From Chryseobacterium taichungense (GTDB lineage: Bacteria; Bacteroidota; Bacteroidia; Flavobacteriales; Weeksellaceae): a stretch of DNA of 64,000 bases. Within the stretch, counting starts at the first letter, position 1. Each line of letters begins with the position of its first letter. The notes beneath the pieces were generated by a model. The model saw nothing but the letters and a program-made list of their open reading frames with translations. It was not told the origin of the DNA and did not search any database. A program made the position numbers and the translations under genes. The stretch spans positions 1 to 64,000 of the forward strand of contig NZ_FOBV01000002.1 of the NCBI RefSeq assembly GCF_900109935.1. Reading direction: 5' to 3'. Shown here piece by piece: positions 53,760 through 63,714 of this stretch.

Positions 53760-56501
53760 GTGAAAAATTTTACAACGGTATTAAAAATTGCGCCTGCATT
53801 TTTATTGGCAAGTACAATAATTCATGCGCAAACCAGCGACTCTGCTACGAAAGAGAAAAAAATAGAAGAAGTTGTTCTGATTGGTTATGGAAAGCAGAAG
53901 AAAACGGATCTTACGGGGTCGATAACGTCGGTATCTTCCAAAGATTTTAATGGAGGCGCATCAACAGCTGATCAACTAATTGTTGGTAAAACTCCGGGTG
54001 TTCAAATTACGGGTAATAGTGGTGCTCCTGGATCTGGTTCTACAATTAGAGTAAGAGGAGGATCATCATTTATCAATAATGATCCTTTAATCGTTATCGA
54101 TGGTGTTCCGATTGATTTCAACGGTTTAAGCGGGGCAACAAATCCATTATCTTTAATTAACCCTAATGATATTGAAACCTTTGATATTTTAAAAGATGCT
54201 TCTTCGGCAGCTATCTATGGTAACAGGGCTTCGAATGGGGTAATCTTAATTACAACTAAGAAAGGGACAACTGGAAAATTTAAGGTAAATTTTAATACCA
54301 ATTTTTCAGTTTCTACTAAAATGGGTAACGCTGATGTTTTGGATGCTGACCAGTTTAGAAACTTTGTGAATACTTACGGAACAACTGCTCAAAAATCTTA
54401 TTTAGGTAATGCTAATACAAACTGGCAAGACTTGATCTATCAGAACGCTTGGGGAACTGATAATAATATCGCATTTTCCGGAGGACTAAAAGGTTTACCA
54501 TATAGAGTTTCATTAGGATATAATGAGCAGAATGGTATTGTAAGAACAAATGAATTTAAAAGAACATCTTTAGGCTTGAATTTTTCACCTAAGTTCTTTG
54601 ATAATCATTTAACGGTTAATGGTAATTTTAAAGGAACTTTTTCCGAAAACAGATTTCCGGACGGAGGTGCTATCGGAGCTTCAATCTATTTTGACCCCAC
54701 ACAGCCTGTTTATTCAGGAAATTCAAATTATGGAGGTTATTACGAATGGTTAGATCCTGCAAACACAGCAACCGGACTGAATGTAAATGGAACCAGAAAC
54801 CCGCTTGGTTTACTGTACGGTAAAAGAGATCTTTCTTCCGTATTCAGAGTTATCCCAAGTTTGCAATTGGACTATAAATTTCATTTTTTACCTGATTTAC
54901 GTTTGAATTTAAACGGATCTTATGATTATGCAAAAAGTGACGGTTCCGTAAATGTATCTAAGGACTTTGCTCAAGGAATAGGAACTTTAGGATCTTATAG
55001 GTCTTATTCTCAAGAAGTTAAAAGTAGATTATTTGAGTCTTATTTAAATTATGTAAAAAAGATTCAGGCTATTAATACAACCGTAGATGTAATAGGTGGT
55101 TATTCTTATCAGAATACAAATAAAACTACTCCGGATGCACCCACTTATTTTGGAAATGGTCAGAAAACCAATTTTTCAACACCTGCAGATACTAGAAGAA
55201 CATTAATTTCTTTTTATGCTAGAGGTATCTTTACGATCGCAGATAAATATGTGATTAATGGTTCAGTAAGAAGAGATGGTTCATCAACGTTCTGGAACGG
55301 AAACAGAGATCATTTATGGGGGGATTTCCCTGCTGTGTCCGTAGCCTGGAAAATTAATGAAGAGAGATTTTTAAAAAATGTATCTAGTATCAATTCCTTA
55401 AAAATAAGAGCTGGATGGGGTAAAACGGGTCAGCAAGAAACCGGAAATGATAATCCTTATCCTGCTTTTGGTTCATACTCTTATAGTAATAGCAGTACTT
55501 CACAATATCAATTTGGAAATAGCTTCTATAGTTTATTACGACCGGATGTTTACAATCCAAACCTGGTTTGGGAAACTACAACTACTAAAAATATTGGGTT
55601 GGATTTTGCGATTTTCAATAACCGAATCAGTGGTTCCTTTGATTACTTTGATAAAAAGTCAGAAAATCTTATTTCCAAAGTACCAACTTGGGCAGGTGAT
55701 TTAAGTAATTTCAATGTTAAAAATGTTGGAATTATTGCTAATAAAGGTTTTGAGGTTAATCTGAATTTAATTCCAATTAAAAAAGATAACATAACCTGGG
55801 ATGTTAATTTAAACGCCACAAAATTTAATCCAAAAGTAACAAGTTTGTCACAATTTGTGGATTCCGCGTATAAAATTCCGGTAGGAACACTTACCGGTAT
55901 CAATAATTATATTCAGGCAATTACAGTCGGCCAGCCTCTCAATGCATTTTACGTTTACCAGCAGGTATATGACAGTAATGGAAGACCATTAGAAGGTGTT
56001 TATGTAGACCGGAATGGTGACGGAAAGTTTACTGAAGATGATAAGTATTTTTATAAATCTCCGACACCGGATGTAATTTTAGGTTTCTCGACAAAAGTTA
56101 GCGTAAAAAAATGGGAATTTAGTACTGCCTTGAGAGCGGTGCTAGGTAATTATGTTTATAATAACTCGGCTTCTAACAGTTCCATTGCAAATATTCAGGC
56201 TAACAATTTCTTGAGTAACACGAATGTAAGTGTTTTAAGCACACAGTTTGCCACAACACAACTTTTCTCTGATATGTTTATAGAAGACGCTTCATTTTTA
56301 AGAATGGACAATTTTTCAATTGCTTATAATGTAGGAGAATTCATGGGTAAAGGAACTAATCTCAGAGTAAATGCAATGGCACAAAACGTTTTCGTCATTA
56401 CAAAGTATAAAGGAATAGATCCCGAAGTGTTTGGAGGAATTGATAACGGATTCTATCAAAGACCTAAAGTGTATTCAGTTGGCTTTAACTTTCAATTTTA
56501 A
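53760..56501 (+). CDS. susC: SusC/RagA family TonB-linked outer membrane transporter
   Basis: A 913-aa outer-membrane transporter for maltodextrins, working with SusD as its lid. Signal peptide ends near IIHAQ (24). The TonB-box-like segment KKIEEVVLIGYGKQKKTDLT is followed by the plug (GVQITGNSGAPGSG, IRVRGGSS, DPLIVIDGVPID, ILKDASSAAIYGNRASNGVI) and the barrel, ending in VGFNFQF. The N-terminal carboxypeptidase-like domain found in most SusC proteins is absent. The start is GTG at 53760. SusD follows after 5 bases. Confidence 0.95.
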   Translation: MKNFTTVLKIAPAFLLASTIIHAQTSDSATKEKKIEEVVLIGYGKQKKTDLTGSITSVSSKDFNGGASTADQLIVGKTPGVQITGNSGAPGSGSTIRVRGGSSFINNDPLIVIDGVPIDFNGLSGATNPLSLINPNDIETFDILKDASSAAIYGNRASNGVILITTKKGTTGKFKVNFNTNFSVSTKMGNADVLDADQFRNFVNTYGTTAQKSYLGNANTNWQDLIYQNAWGTDNNIAFSGGLKGLPYRVSLGYNEQNGIVRTNEFKRTSLGLNFSPKFFDNHLTVNGNFKGTFSENRFPDGGAIGASIYFDPTQPVYSGNSNYGGYYEWLDPANTATGLNVNGTRNPLGLLYGKRDLSSVFRVIPSLQLDYKFHFLPDLRLNLNGSYDYAKSDGSVNVSKDFAQGIGTLGSYRSYSQEVKSRLFESYLNYVKKIQAINTTVDVIGGYSYQNTNKTTPDAPTYFGNGQKTNFSTPADTRRTLISFYARGIFTIADKYVINGSVRRDGSSTFWNGNRDHLWGDFPAVSVAWKINEERFLKNVSSINSLKIRAGWGKTGQQETGNDNPYPAFGSYSYSNSSTSQYQFGNSFYSLLRPDVYNPNLVWETTTTKNIGLDFAIFNNRISGSFDYFDKKSENLISKVPTWAGDLSNFNVKNVGIIANKGFEVNLNLIPIKKDNITWDVNLNATKFNPKVTSLSQFVDSAYKIPVGTLTGINNYIQAITVGQPLNAFYVYQQVYDSNGRPLEGVYVDRNGDGKFTEDDKYFYKSPTPDVILGFSTKVSVKKWEFSTALRAVLGNYVYNNSASNSSIANIQANNFLSNTNVSVLSTQFATTQLFSDMFIEDASFLRMDNFSIAYNVGEFMGKGTNLRVNAMAQNVFVITKYKGIDPEVFGGIDNGFYQRPKVYSVGFNFQF

Positions 56502-56506
56502 TTAAC

Positions 56507-58099
56507 ATGAAAAATAAATATTTATATAAAAAGATTATTGTAGGATCAATTACTTTAGGAACTCTGTTTTTCACAGGTTCATGTACACAAGATCTTGAAC
56601 AAGAACCTACTTTAGGACTAACTTCTTCTGTGTTATACAAAGATTTTAATAATTACAAACCTGCTTTGGCAAAAATCTATGCAGGTTTTGCAATTGGCGG
56701 GCAAGGAGATCAGAATAATGGAGACGCAAATACTGATATTGGAGGTATTGATGGCGGATTTTCCAATTATCTTCGTCAAATGTATAGTATGCAGGTTTTA
56801 ACTACTGACGAAGCAGTTATAGCCTGGGCAGACGCTGGCCTTCCGGAAATGCATAGTATGACATGGAATGCTTCAAACCCGTTTGTTGCCGCCATTTATT
56901 ACAGAATATTCAATGTTATTGCAATAAGTAATGAATTTATCAAAAATACAACCGATGAGAAGCTTTCTTCTAATGGTATTACGGGTAGTAATCTTACTGA
57001 AGCAAAATATATGCGTGCTGAAGCTCGTTTTCTGAGAGCACAATCATATTATCATGCGTTGGATTTGTTCGGAAATGTACCTTACGTTACTGAAACTACT
57101 GATATAATCAATACTCCCCCGCCAAGAATTGTGAGAGCAGAATTATTCAAATACGTAGAATCAGAACTTCTGGCTTGCGCTAATGATTTGAAAGATGCAA
57201 GAACAAACGAATATGGCAGAGCAGACAAAGCAGCGGCTTGGGCATTATTAGCAAGATTATACCTTAATGCTCAGGTGTATACAGGTACAGCAAGATATAC
57301 AGACTGTATCACCTATTGTAATAAAGTTATCAGCAGCGGATATTCATTAAAAACAAACTATGCATCATTGTTTATGGCAGATAACAATTTAAATAACCCC
57401 GAAGTTATTTTATCTGTAAATTACGATGGTACAAGTACAAGAACTTATGGTGGGTCGACTTTCATGGTTCATGCAGCAGTTGGGGGTTCTATGCCAGCTT
57501 CTCAGTTTGGGATCAACGGAGGCTGGGGCGGTTTAAGAACAACAAAAGCATTTGTTAATTTGTTCGCTTCAAATGACCAGAGAGGTAATTTTTATACCAA
57601 CGGTCAAAATTTAGAGATAAACAACGTAAGCACTTTTACAGATGGGTATGCATTCATAAAATATAAAAATATAAAATTCTCAAACGGTGCTCCAGGCTCG
57701 GATGCGTCAGGTGATTTTGTAGATGCGGATATTCCTTTGTATAGATTGGCAGATATATATTTGATGTATGGTGAAGCGGTAGCAAGAGGTGGTTCCGGAG
57801 GTAGCACAGCGACAGCCTTGGATTATGTGAATGCTTTAAGAACTAGAGCAGGAGCAAATACTGTTGGCTCTATTAGCACAGATTTCTTTTTGGATGAAAG
57901 AGCGAGAGAATTGTCTTGGGAATCAACAAGAAGAACTGATTTAATTCGTTATGGTAAATTTACATCGTCGTCATATTTATGGCCATGGAAAGGCGGGGTG
58001 AAAGATGGGAAAGCAGTTGAGGATTATAGAAGCTTGTTCCCAATTCCTGCTAATGATATTGTGGCGAATCCTAATTTAGTTCAGAATCCTGGGTACTAA
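56507..58099 (+). CDS. susD: SusD/RagB family glycan-binding lipoprotein
   Basis: A 530-aa outer-membrane lipoprotein. The lipobox is LFFTGSC with Cys about 26. Helical TPR-like segments typical of SusD follow: EARFLRAQSYYHALDLFGNVPYV and AAWALLARLYLNAQVY; the C-terminal RagB/SusD signature includes YRLADIYLMYGEAV, ERARELSWESTRRTDLIRYG and LFPIPANDI. It binds starch at the cell surface above SusC. Lgt (28651) would lipidate it. Confidence 0.95.
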   Translation: MKNKYLYKKIIVGSITLGTLFFTGSCTQDLEQEPTLGLTSSVLYKDFNNYKPALAKIYAGFAIGGQGDQNNGDANTDIGGIDGGFSNYLRQMYSMQVLTTDEAVIAWADAGLPEMHSMTWNASNPFVAAIYYRIFNVIAISNEFIKNTTDEKLSSNGITGSNLTEAKYMRAEARFLRAQSYYHALDLFGNVPYVTETTDIINTPPPRIVRAELFKYVESELLACANDLKDARTNEYGRADKAAAWALLARLYLNAQVYTGTARYTDCITYCNKVISSGYSLKTNYASLFMADNNLNNPEVILSVNYDGTSTRTYGGSTFMVHAAVGGSMPASQFGINGGWGGLRTTKAFVNLFASNDQRGNFYTNGQNLEINNVSTFTDGYAFIKYKNIKFSNGAPGSDASGDFVDADIPLYRLADIYLMYGEAVARGGSGGSTATALDYVNALRTRAGANTVGSISTDFFLDERARELSWESTRRTDLIRYGKFTSSSYLWPWKGGVKDGKAVEDYRSLFPIPANDIVANPNLVQNPGY

Positions 58100-58117
58100 T
58101 AAAAAACACTAAAAAAA

Positions 58118-59227
58118 ATGAAACATTTATTTAAAATATTCACTCTCTTAGTAATAACATTTTTTATTACTTCTTGTGAAAAAGATGAAGATCAGGCTGT
58201 TTTACAGAATCCGTCTGCATCTAGTCTTAAAGCAGATAAAACTACTTTAGTTTTAATAAAAGATAATGAATCTCAAACTGCCATTACATTCGATTGGAGT
58301 AATCCTGATTATGGAGTAGCAGTAGCGCAAAAAAATCAGTTGCAGATTGCGGTTAAAGGAACAAACTTTGCGAATCCAAAAAATGTTGATTTGGCAGATG
58401 GAGCTAAAAAAGTTAGCTATACGGTTGCTGATTTTAATAATATGATGTTAGATGCAGGGCTTGCTCCCAATATTGCTACTGATATAGAAGTAAGATTATC
58501 TTCTAAATTAGGTAGTTATAATCCTGTTAATTCTAATGTTTTAACGATCAATGTTCAGCCTTATATGACAGCTTATCCATCATTTTATATAGTAGGCGAT
58601 GCATCCGCTGTAGGCTGGGATGCGGGAACAGCACAATTGCTTTATAAAAAAGACAACCTTTCTACCATTTATACCTATCTCGAAAATGGTAAATCTTTCA
58701 GATTCCTGGGGCAACAGGACTGGGGACCTCTTAACTACAGTTTGGATGTTGCGGGAATGAACGCCGGAAACAGGTATTTTAAAACATGGTCTACCAACTT
58801 ATCACCTTCTACACCTGAAAATATACAGTTTACCGGAGCTTCGGGAATGTATAAGGTGCAGATAGACGCTGATGCTACGGTAAAATCTATTACAGTTTCG
58901 GCTTCTCCTGTCAATACATGGAATCCTGCCAATGTATACTTAGTAGGAACGGTCAATGGATGGAATGCAGGAACGGCAATTCCGATGACAAGCTTGGGAA
59001 ATGGTAAATTTGAATATACTGTGGCACTTCCGGCTGCTTCTGAATTTAAGTTTTTAGGACAACAAAGCTGGGGAGATCTGGATTGGGGAAATATTACAGC
59101 CGATGGGAATACAGGATATTTAGGCCCTAAAGGAAGCAATGGAAATATTAAGTTTGATGGAACTGGAGGAAGTTATAAAATTTCAGTTGATGTAAAATTG
59201 GGAGTTTACAAAATACAACCATTATAG
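58118..59227 (+). CDS. susE: SusE/SusF-like starch-binding outer membrane lipoprotein
   Basis: A 369-aa lipoprotein (lipobox FFITSC, Cys about 20). Residues 30-150 form the SusE N-terminal Ig-like domain (FDWSNPDYGVA). Two starch-binding domains follow: FYIVGDASAVGWDAGTA with FRFLGQQDWG, and VYLVGTVNGWNAGTA with FKFLGQQSWG, whose Trp residues would stack on sugars. SusE has this two-module layout while SusF has three. It follows susD by 18 bases. Confidence 0.9.
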   Translation: MKHLFKIFTLLVITFFITSCEKDEDQAVLQNPSASSLKADKTTLVLIKDNESQTAITFDWSNPDYGVAVAQKNQLQIAVKGTNFANPKNVDLADGAKKVSYTVADFNNMMLDAGLAPNIATDIEVRLSSKLGSYNPVNSNVLTINVQPYMTAYPSFYIVGDASAVGWDAGTAQLLYKKDNLSTIYTYLENGKSFRFLGQQDWGPLNYSLDVAGMNAGNRYFKTWSTNLSPSTPENIQFTGASGMYKVQIDADATVKSITVSASPVNTWNPANVYLVGTVNGWNAGTAIPMTSLGNGKFEYTVALPAASEFKFLGQQSWGDLDWGNITADGNTGYLGPKGSNGNIKFDGTGGSYKISVDVKLGVYKIQPL

Positions 59228-59253
59228 TATTAATTTAAGTTGAATAACATAGC

Positions 59254-59279
59254 AAAGTGTTGCTTTTCGGCAGCACTTT
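59254..59279 (+). terminator. Hairpin between susE and GH97 gene
   Basis: AAAGTGTTGC (59254-59263) pairs with GCAGCACTTT (59270-59279) with one G-U pair, followed by a T-rich stretch. It could partly terminate or protect the susCDE transcript. Confidence 0.6.
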
Positions 59280-59309
59280 CTTTATTTTTAAAGTTTATAA
59301 ATAATCATT

Positions 59310-61466
59310 ATGAAGAAAATTACAATGGGGGCATTATTGTTCTCAATGATGTTTGCGGGTGTTAATGCACAATCTTTAAAATCGCCGGATGGAAAATTTG
59401 AAATGGATTTTCAGCTGAAGCAGGGCGTACCTTACTATAATTTAAAATACAACGGTAAAACAATAGTTGAAGATTCAAAATTGGGGCTGAGATTATTTAA
59501 AGATACTTCCATCAAATTTGCATCTGAAATCGCAAAACCGGAAGATGTAAAATTTGATCTTAATAACGGCTTTACGAAAGTTGACGAGAAACGTGATGCT
59601 AAGAATGAAACCTGGCAGCCGGTTCTGGGAGAAAAGAAAAATTATATTAACAACTATAATGAATTAGCGGTTACGCTTCACCAGGATACCACTGACAGAA
59701 ATATTATCGTTAAGTTTAGGCTTTTTAACGATGGATTGGGCTTTAGATACGAATTCCCACAGCAGAAAAACCTGAATTATTTCGTGATCCGTGAAGAGGA
59801 TTCCGAGATCGATTTCCCAACAGATATGAAAGCCTGGTGGATCGTTGCCGATTATGATTCTCAGGAATACCAGTACCAGGAAACAAAACTTTCCGAGATT
59901 CCTGCCAGATGGCCGAAAGCCGCAGATGCCAATGCTTCGCAGACTTTGATAAAAAATGCAGTGCAGTCACCGGTAATGCTGAAGCAGGAAGGTAAAGAAC
60001 CCTTATATATCAACGTTGCAGAAGCGGCCGTTTTAGATTATCCGGCTTCCCATCTTGAGGTGGATGCGGTTAATTTTAAATTCAAAACACATCTTACAGC
60101 GGATCGACAAGGGGCAAAAGGATATATCCAGACTCCTTCCGTAACGCCTTGGAGAACCATTATTGCCGCTCCGAAAGCAGAAGAGGTAATGGATTCTAAA
60201 ATGCTTTTCAACCTGAATGAACCTACAAAATATACCGATACTTCCTACATTCATCCTACAAAATACATGGGCGTATGGTGGGAAATGATCATTGGAAAAT
60301 CGCAGTGGGCTTACGGTCAGCCGGAATCAAATGTGCGTATTGGGATAACTGATTTTTCTAAATTAACACCTAACGGAAAACACGGTGCGAACAACACAAA
60401 AGTTAAGGAATACATCGATTTCGCAGCGGAAAACGGTTTCCAAGGTCTTCTAATTGAAGGCTGGAATATCGGTTGGGAAGACTGGTTCGGACATTCAAAA
60501 GAATTTGTTTTTGATTTTATCACGCCTTATCCGGACTTTGATATCAAAATGCTGAATGAATATGCGCATTCAAAAGGCATCAAGCTGATCATGCACCATG
60601 AAACCTCTGGTTCTGCTACAAATTACGAAAGATGGGCAGATAAAGCGTATCAGTTGATGAATAAATATGGCTACGATGCCGTAAAAACAGGATATGTAGG
60701 CGACATGATTCCTCGTGGAGAACATCATTATTCTCAGTGGACCATCAATCACTTCTACAGAATTGCAGAAAAAGCCAATGAGTATAAAATTATGGTCAAT
60801 TCTCACGAATCCGTGCGACCTACCGGAGAAAGCCGTACCTATCCGAACTATATTTCTGCAGAAGCAGCCCGTGGAACGGAATACGAAGCTTTTGGCGGAA
60901 ATAATCCCGATCACCAAACGATTCTTCCTTTTACAAGATGGATGGGTGGCTCAATGGATTACACACCAGGAATTTTCCAGACTAAGTTGGATTACTATTT
61001 TCCAGGTGACAAACGTTTTGTAAAAACAACTTTAGTTAAACAGTTAGCACTTTATGTAGTAATGTATATGCCACTTCAGATGGCTGCCGACCTTCCTGAA
61101 AATTACAGGAAACACATGGATGCTTTCCAGTTCATCAAAGATGTGGCAGCCGATTGGGACGATACCAAAATTTTATCAGCTGAACCTGGAGATTATATCA
61201 TCACTGCAAGAAAAGCAAAAGGAACAGAAAACTGGTTTGTAGGTGGTATTACGGATGAAAACAAACGTGATTATTCCGTAGATTTCTCTTTCTTGGATAA
61301 AGGTAAAAAGTACGAAGCGACAATTTATGAAGACGGCAAAGATGCAGATTACATCGACAATCCTCAAAGTTATCACATTTATAAAAAACAGATTACAAGC
61401 AAGTCTAAAATCAATTTTAAAATGGCACGAAGCGGCGGTTTTGCAATTTCAATAAAACCATTATAA
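59310..61466 (+). CDS. susB: Glycoside hydrolase family 97 alpha-glucosidase
   Basis: A 718-aa secreted or periplasmic enzyme; signal peptide ends near VNAQS (21). The GH97 N-terminal beta domain (to about 290) precedes the TIM barrel with GVWWEMIIGKSQW, LLIEGWNIGWEDWFG, MHHETSG, VKTGYVGDM and MVNSHESVRPTGESRTYPN. Glu residues in MHHETSG and NSHE fit the inverting SusB-like group that releases glucose from maltooligosaccharides. It completes breakdown of products made by the GH13 enzyme downstream. Confidence 0.95.
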   Translation: MKKITMGALLFSMMFAGVNAQSLKSPDGKFEMDFQLKQGVPYYNLKYNGKTIVEDSKLGLRLFKDTSIKFASEIAKPEDVKFDLNNGFTKVDEKRDAKNETWQPVLGEKKNYINNYNELAVTLHQDTTDRNIIVKFRLFNDGLGFRYEFPQQKNLNYFVIREEDSEIDFPTDMKAWWIVADYDSQEYQYQETKLSEIPARWPKAADANASQTLIKNAVQSPVMLKQEGKEPLYINVAEAAVLDYPASHLEVDAVNFKFKTHLTADRQGAKGYIQTPSVTPWRTIIAAPKAEEVMDSKMLFNLNEPTKYTDTSYIHPTKYMGVWWEMIIGKSQWAYGQPESNVRIGITDFSKLTPNGKHGANNTKVKEYIDFAAENGFQGLLIEGWNIGWEDWFGHSKEFVFDFITPYPDFDIKMLNEYAHSKGIKLIMHHETSGSATNYERWADKAYQLMNKYGYDAVKTGYVGDMIPRGEHHYSQWTINHFYRIAEKANEYKIMVNSHESVRPTGESRTYPNYISAEAARGTEYEAFGGNNPDHQTILPFTRWMGGSMDYTPGIFQTKLDYYFPGDKRFVKTTLVKQLALYVVMYMPLQMAADLPENYRKHMDAFQFIKDVAADWDDTKILSAEPGDYIITARKAKGTENWFVGGITDENKRDYSVDFSFLDKGKKYEATIYEDGKDADYIDNPQSYHIYKKQITSKSKINFKMARSGGFAISIKPL

Positions 61467-61475
61467 TGGATAATC

Positions 61476-61511
61476 AACTTTGTCAAAGTTTAATCTTTGA
61501 CAAAGTTTTTT
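61476..61511 (+). terminator. Terminator behind the GH97 gene
   Basis: AACTTTGTCAAAG and CTTTGACAAAGTT form a perfect 13-bp stem with loop TTTAAT and a T-run. Confidence 0.85.
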
Positions 61512-61542
61512 TATTTTTAGAAGCTTTTTTCCGCTTGGAATT

Positions 61543-61641
61543 TATGCTGAGCCTGCCGAAGTACTGTATCTTTTTTGTTACGACCTCCTGAACTGCGTTC
61601 GTAAACCTCTGATTTATGTTTTGGCCGTAACAAAAAAGGAT
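61543..61641. repeat. Inverted repeat element in the gap before GH13
   Basis: TTTTTTGTTACG (from 61570) and CGTAACAAAAAA (to 61638) are perfect inverted copies about 45 bases apart, extended by ATC/GAT. GCTGAGCCTGCCGAAGTAC precedes it and also resembles 63620-63638. A MITE remnant is possible. No gene is seen in 61467-61726. Confidence 0.5.
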
Positions 61642-61726
61642 TCCGTTTCTATCGGAGCTAATAATATACACCAGACAAACGACTCGTTCAAAGTTGAATC
61701 TTTGTTAACGTTTTAAAAATCATAAA

Positions 61727-63577
61727 ATGAAAAAAATATATACCATATTTGCTTTATCGGCAGCATCGGTTGCATTTTCGCAAATTCAAAAAGTAGAACC
61801 GGCCTTTTGGTGGAAAGGAATGAAAAATCCTGAGCTACAGATCCTGGTCTATGGAAAAAATATTGCAAATGATGAACTTGAAATTTCAGACGGAGTTCAA
61901 ATCAAGAATATCCAAAAAGTTGAAAATCCGAATTACGTTTTTATAACCGTAAATACCAATGAGATCAATGTTCCCAAGTTTAAAATAAATACTAAAAAAG
62001 GCAAAAAAACAACCAGCTCTTACACTTATGAATTAAAGCAAAGAGAGCCCCATTCTGCAGACCGGGAATCTTTTACATCTAAGGATTTAATGTATCTGAT
62101 CATGCCCGATCGTTTTGCCAATGGTGATGAGAAAAATGATTCAAGTCCTGACTTAACGGAAAAAGCAAACAGAAGCCTTCCCAACGGACGTCATGGCGGA
62201 GATTTACGAGGAATTATCAACAATCTCGATTATATTCAGAATCTGGGAGCAACAGCAGTATGGCTTACTCCGGTGAATGAAGACAATGAAAAAGTATATT
62301 CTTATCACGGCTATGCACAGACCGATTTATATAAAATAGATGCCCGCTACGGAACCAACGAAGAGTATCGTGAACTCTCCCAAAAATTAAACAAAAGAAA
62401 CATGAAGCTCGTGATGGATTATGTCACCAATCACTGGGGAATTTCACACTGGATGATCAAAGATCTGCCGACAAGAGACTGGATCCATTGGTTTAATGAC
62501 AAAGAAAATGGCTTTGAACGTTCCAATTACAAAACAACGACACAGTTTGATACTAATGCTTCCGATATTGATAAAAAATTAGCGTTGGACGGATGGTTTG
62601 ATACAACAATGCCCGATATTAACCAAAAGAATCCTTTAGTTTTAAAATATCTTACCCAAAATGCCATCTGGTGGATTGAATACGCAGATCTGGGAGGTTT
62701 TCGTGTGGATACTTATCCCTACAACGATAAAGAGGCGATGGCTAAATGGGCGAAAGCGATTACCGATGAATATCCGAAATTTAACATCGTAGGGGAAACC
62801 TGGCTGAATACGGCGGCATATATTTCTGCATGGCAAAAAGATTCTAAAACCGGTGAAGCGGCAAATTATAATTCTAATCTTCCGTCGGTAATGGATTTTA
62901 TGTTGTACGGTGATCTGCCAAAAGCATTAAAGGAAAAAGAAGGCTGGGACAGCGGAATGAATCGTATATACAACAGTCTGGCAAGTGATTTCCTTTACCC
63001 TGATATCAACAACGTTATGGTTTTCTTTGAAAATCATGATACCGAAAGATGGAATGAAATATTCAATGATGATCCGAAAGCTTATAAATTAGGATTAACA
63101 TTAATATCAACAGTCCGCGGAATTCCACAGATTTATTACGGGTCAGAAGTCGGAATGCGGGGTGATAAAAATAAAGGTGGGGATGCAGATATCCGAAGAG
63201 ATTTTCCGGGAGGCTGGAAGTCTGATAAAGTAAACGCTTTTAACCCTTCAGAGCAGACTGCTGAACAAAAAGAATTTTATCAGTTCACCCAAAAACTATT
63301 GAACTGGAGAAAAGGAAAAGAAGTTATCCACACCGGAAAAACTAAAAATTTCGTCCCGCAGAATAATGTTTTTGTGTATTTTAGATATAACGAAAAAGAA
63401 AGTGTGATGGTCATTTTAAATAATAATGAAACAGAGCAGACATTGGATTTGAAGCATTTTGCTGAATCATTAAAAGGATTTTCAAAAGGAAAAGATATCA
63501 TCTCCGATAAAGAATTTTCATTACAGAATAATCTCACAATACCTGCAAAAACATCTATGATCATTGAATTAAAGTAA
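61727..63577 (+). CDS. susA: GH13 alpha-amylase family enzyme, neopullulanase/cyclomaltodextrinase-like
   Basis: A 616-aa enzyme with a signal peptide (about 1-18, AFSQ). An N-terminal beta domain (20-105) like that of cyclomaltodextrinases precedes the barrel. GH13 regions are complete: DYVTNH (231-236), GGFRVDTY with nucleophile D328, GETWL with acid/base E357, and NHD with D438. It would cut alpha-1,4 bonds in maltodextrins or pullulan. Gene symbol by analogy with Bacteroides susA. Confidence 0.9.
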   Translation: MKKIYTIFALSAASVAFSQIQKVEPAFWWKGMKNPELQILVYGKNIANDELEISDGVQIKNIQKVENPNYVFITVNTNEINVPKFKINTKKGKKTTSSYTYELKQREPHSADRESFTSKDLMYLIMPDRFANGDEKNDSSPDLTEKANRSLPNGRHGGDLRGIINNLDYIQNLGATAVWLTPVNEDNEKVYSYHGYAQTDLYKIDARYGTNEEYRELSQKLNKRNMKLVMDYVTNHWGISHWMIKDLPTRDWIHWFNDKENGFERSNYKTTTQFDTNASDIDKKLALDGWFDTTMPDINQKNPLVLKYLTQNAIWWIEYADLGGFRVDTYPYNDKEAMAKWAKAITDEYPKFNIVGETWLNTAAYISAWQKDSKTGEAANYNSNLPSVMDFMLYGDLPKALKEKEGWDSGMNRIYNSLASDFLYPDINNVMVFFENHDTERWNEIFNDDPKAYKLGLTLISTVRGIPQIYYGSEVGMRGDKNKGGDADIRRDFPGGWKSDKVNAFNPSEQTAEQKEFYQFTQKLLNWRKGKEVIHTGKTKNFVPQNNVFVYFRYNEKESVMVILNNNETEQTLDLKHFAESLKGFSKGKDIISDKEFSLQNNLTIPAKTSMIIELK

Positions 63578-63619
63578 ATTAAAAGTATATTCATTAATCT
63601 TTGCTGAGTGATAGTTTAT

Positions 63620-63638
63620 GCTGAGCTTGTCGAAGTAC
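63620..63638. repeat. Dispersed intergenic repeat copy
   Basis: GCTGAGCTTGTCGAAGTAC recurs with variation at 61546-61564 and, in reverse, within the repeat block (CTTCGACAAGCTCAGC at 1831 and 2213). It is a widespread short repeat in this genome segment. Confidence 0.6.
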
Positions 63639-63714
63639 CTTTGCGAACGAAAATATTAGACGAAATCTAAAAAAAAATTCTTAGCGCTCTTTGCGTTAAA
63701 AACAAAAATTAAAT

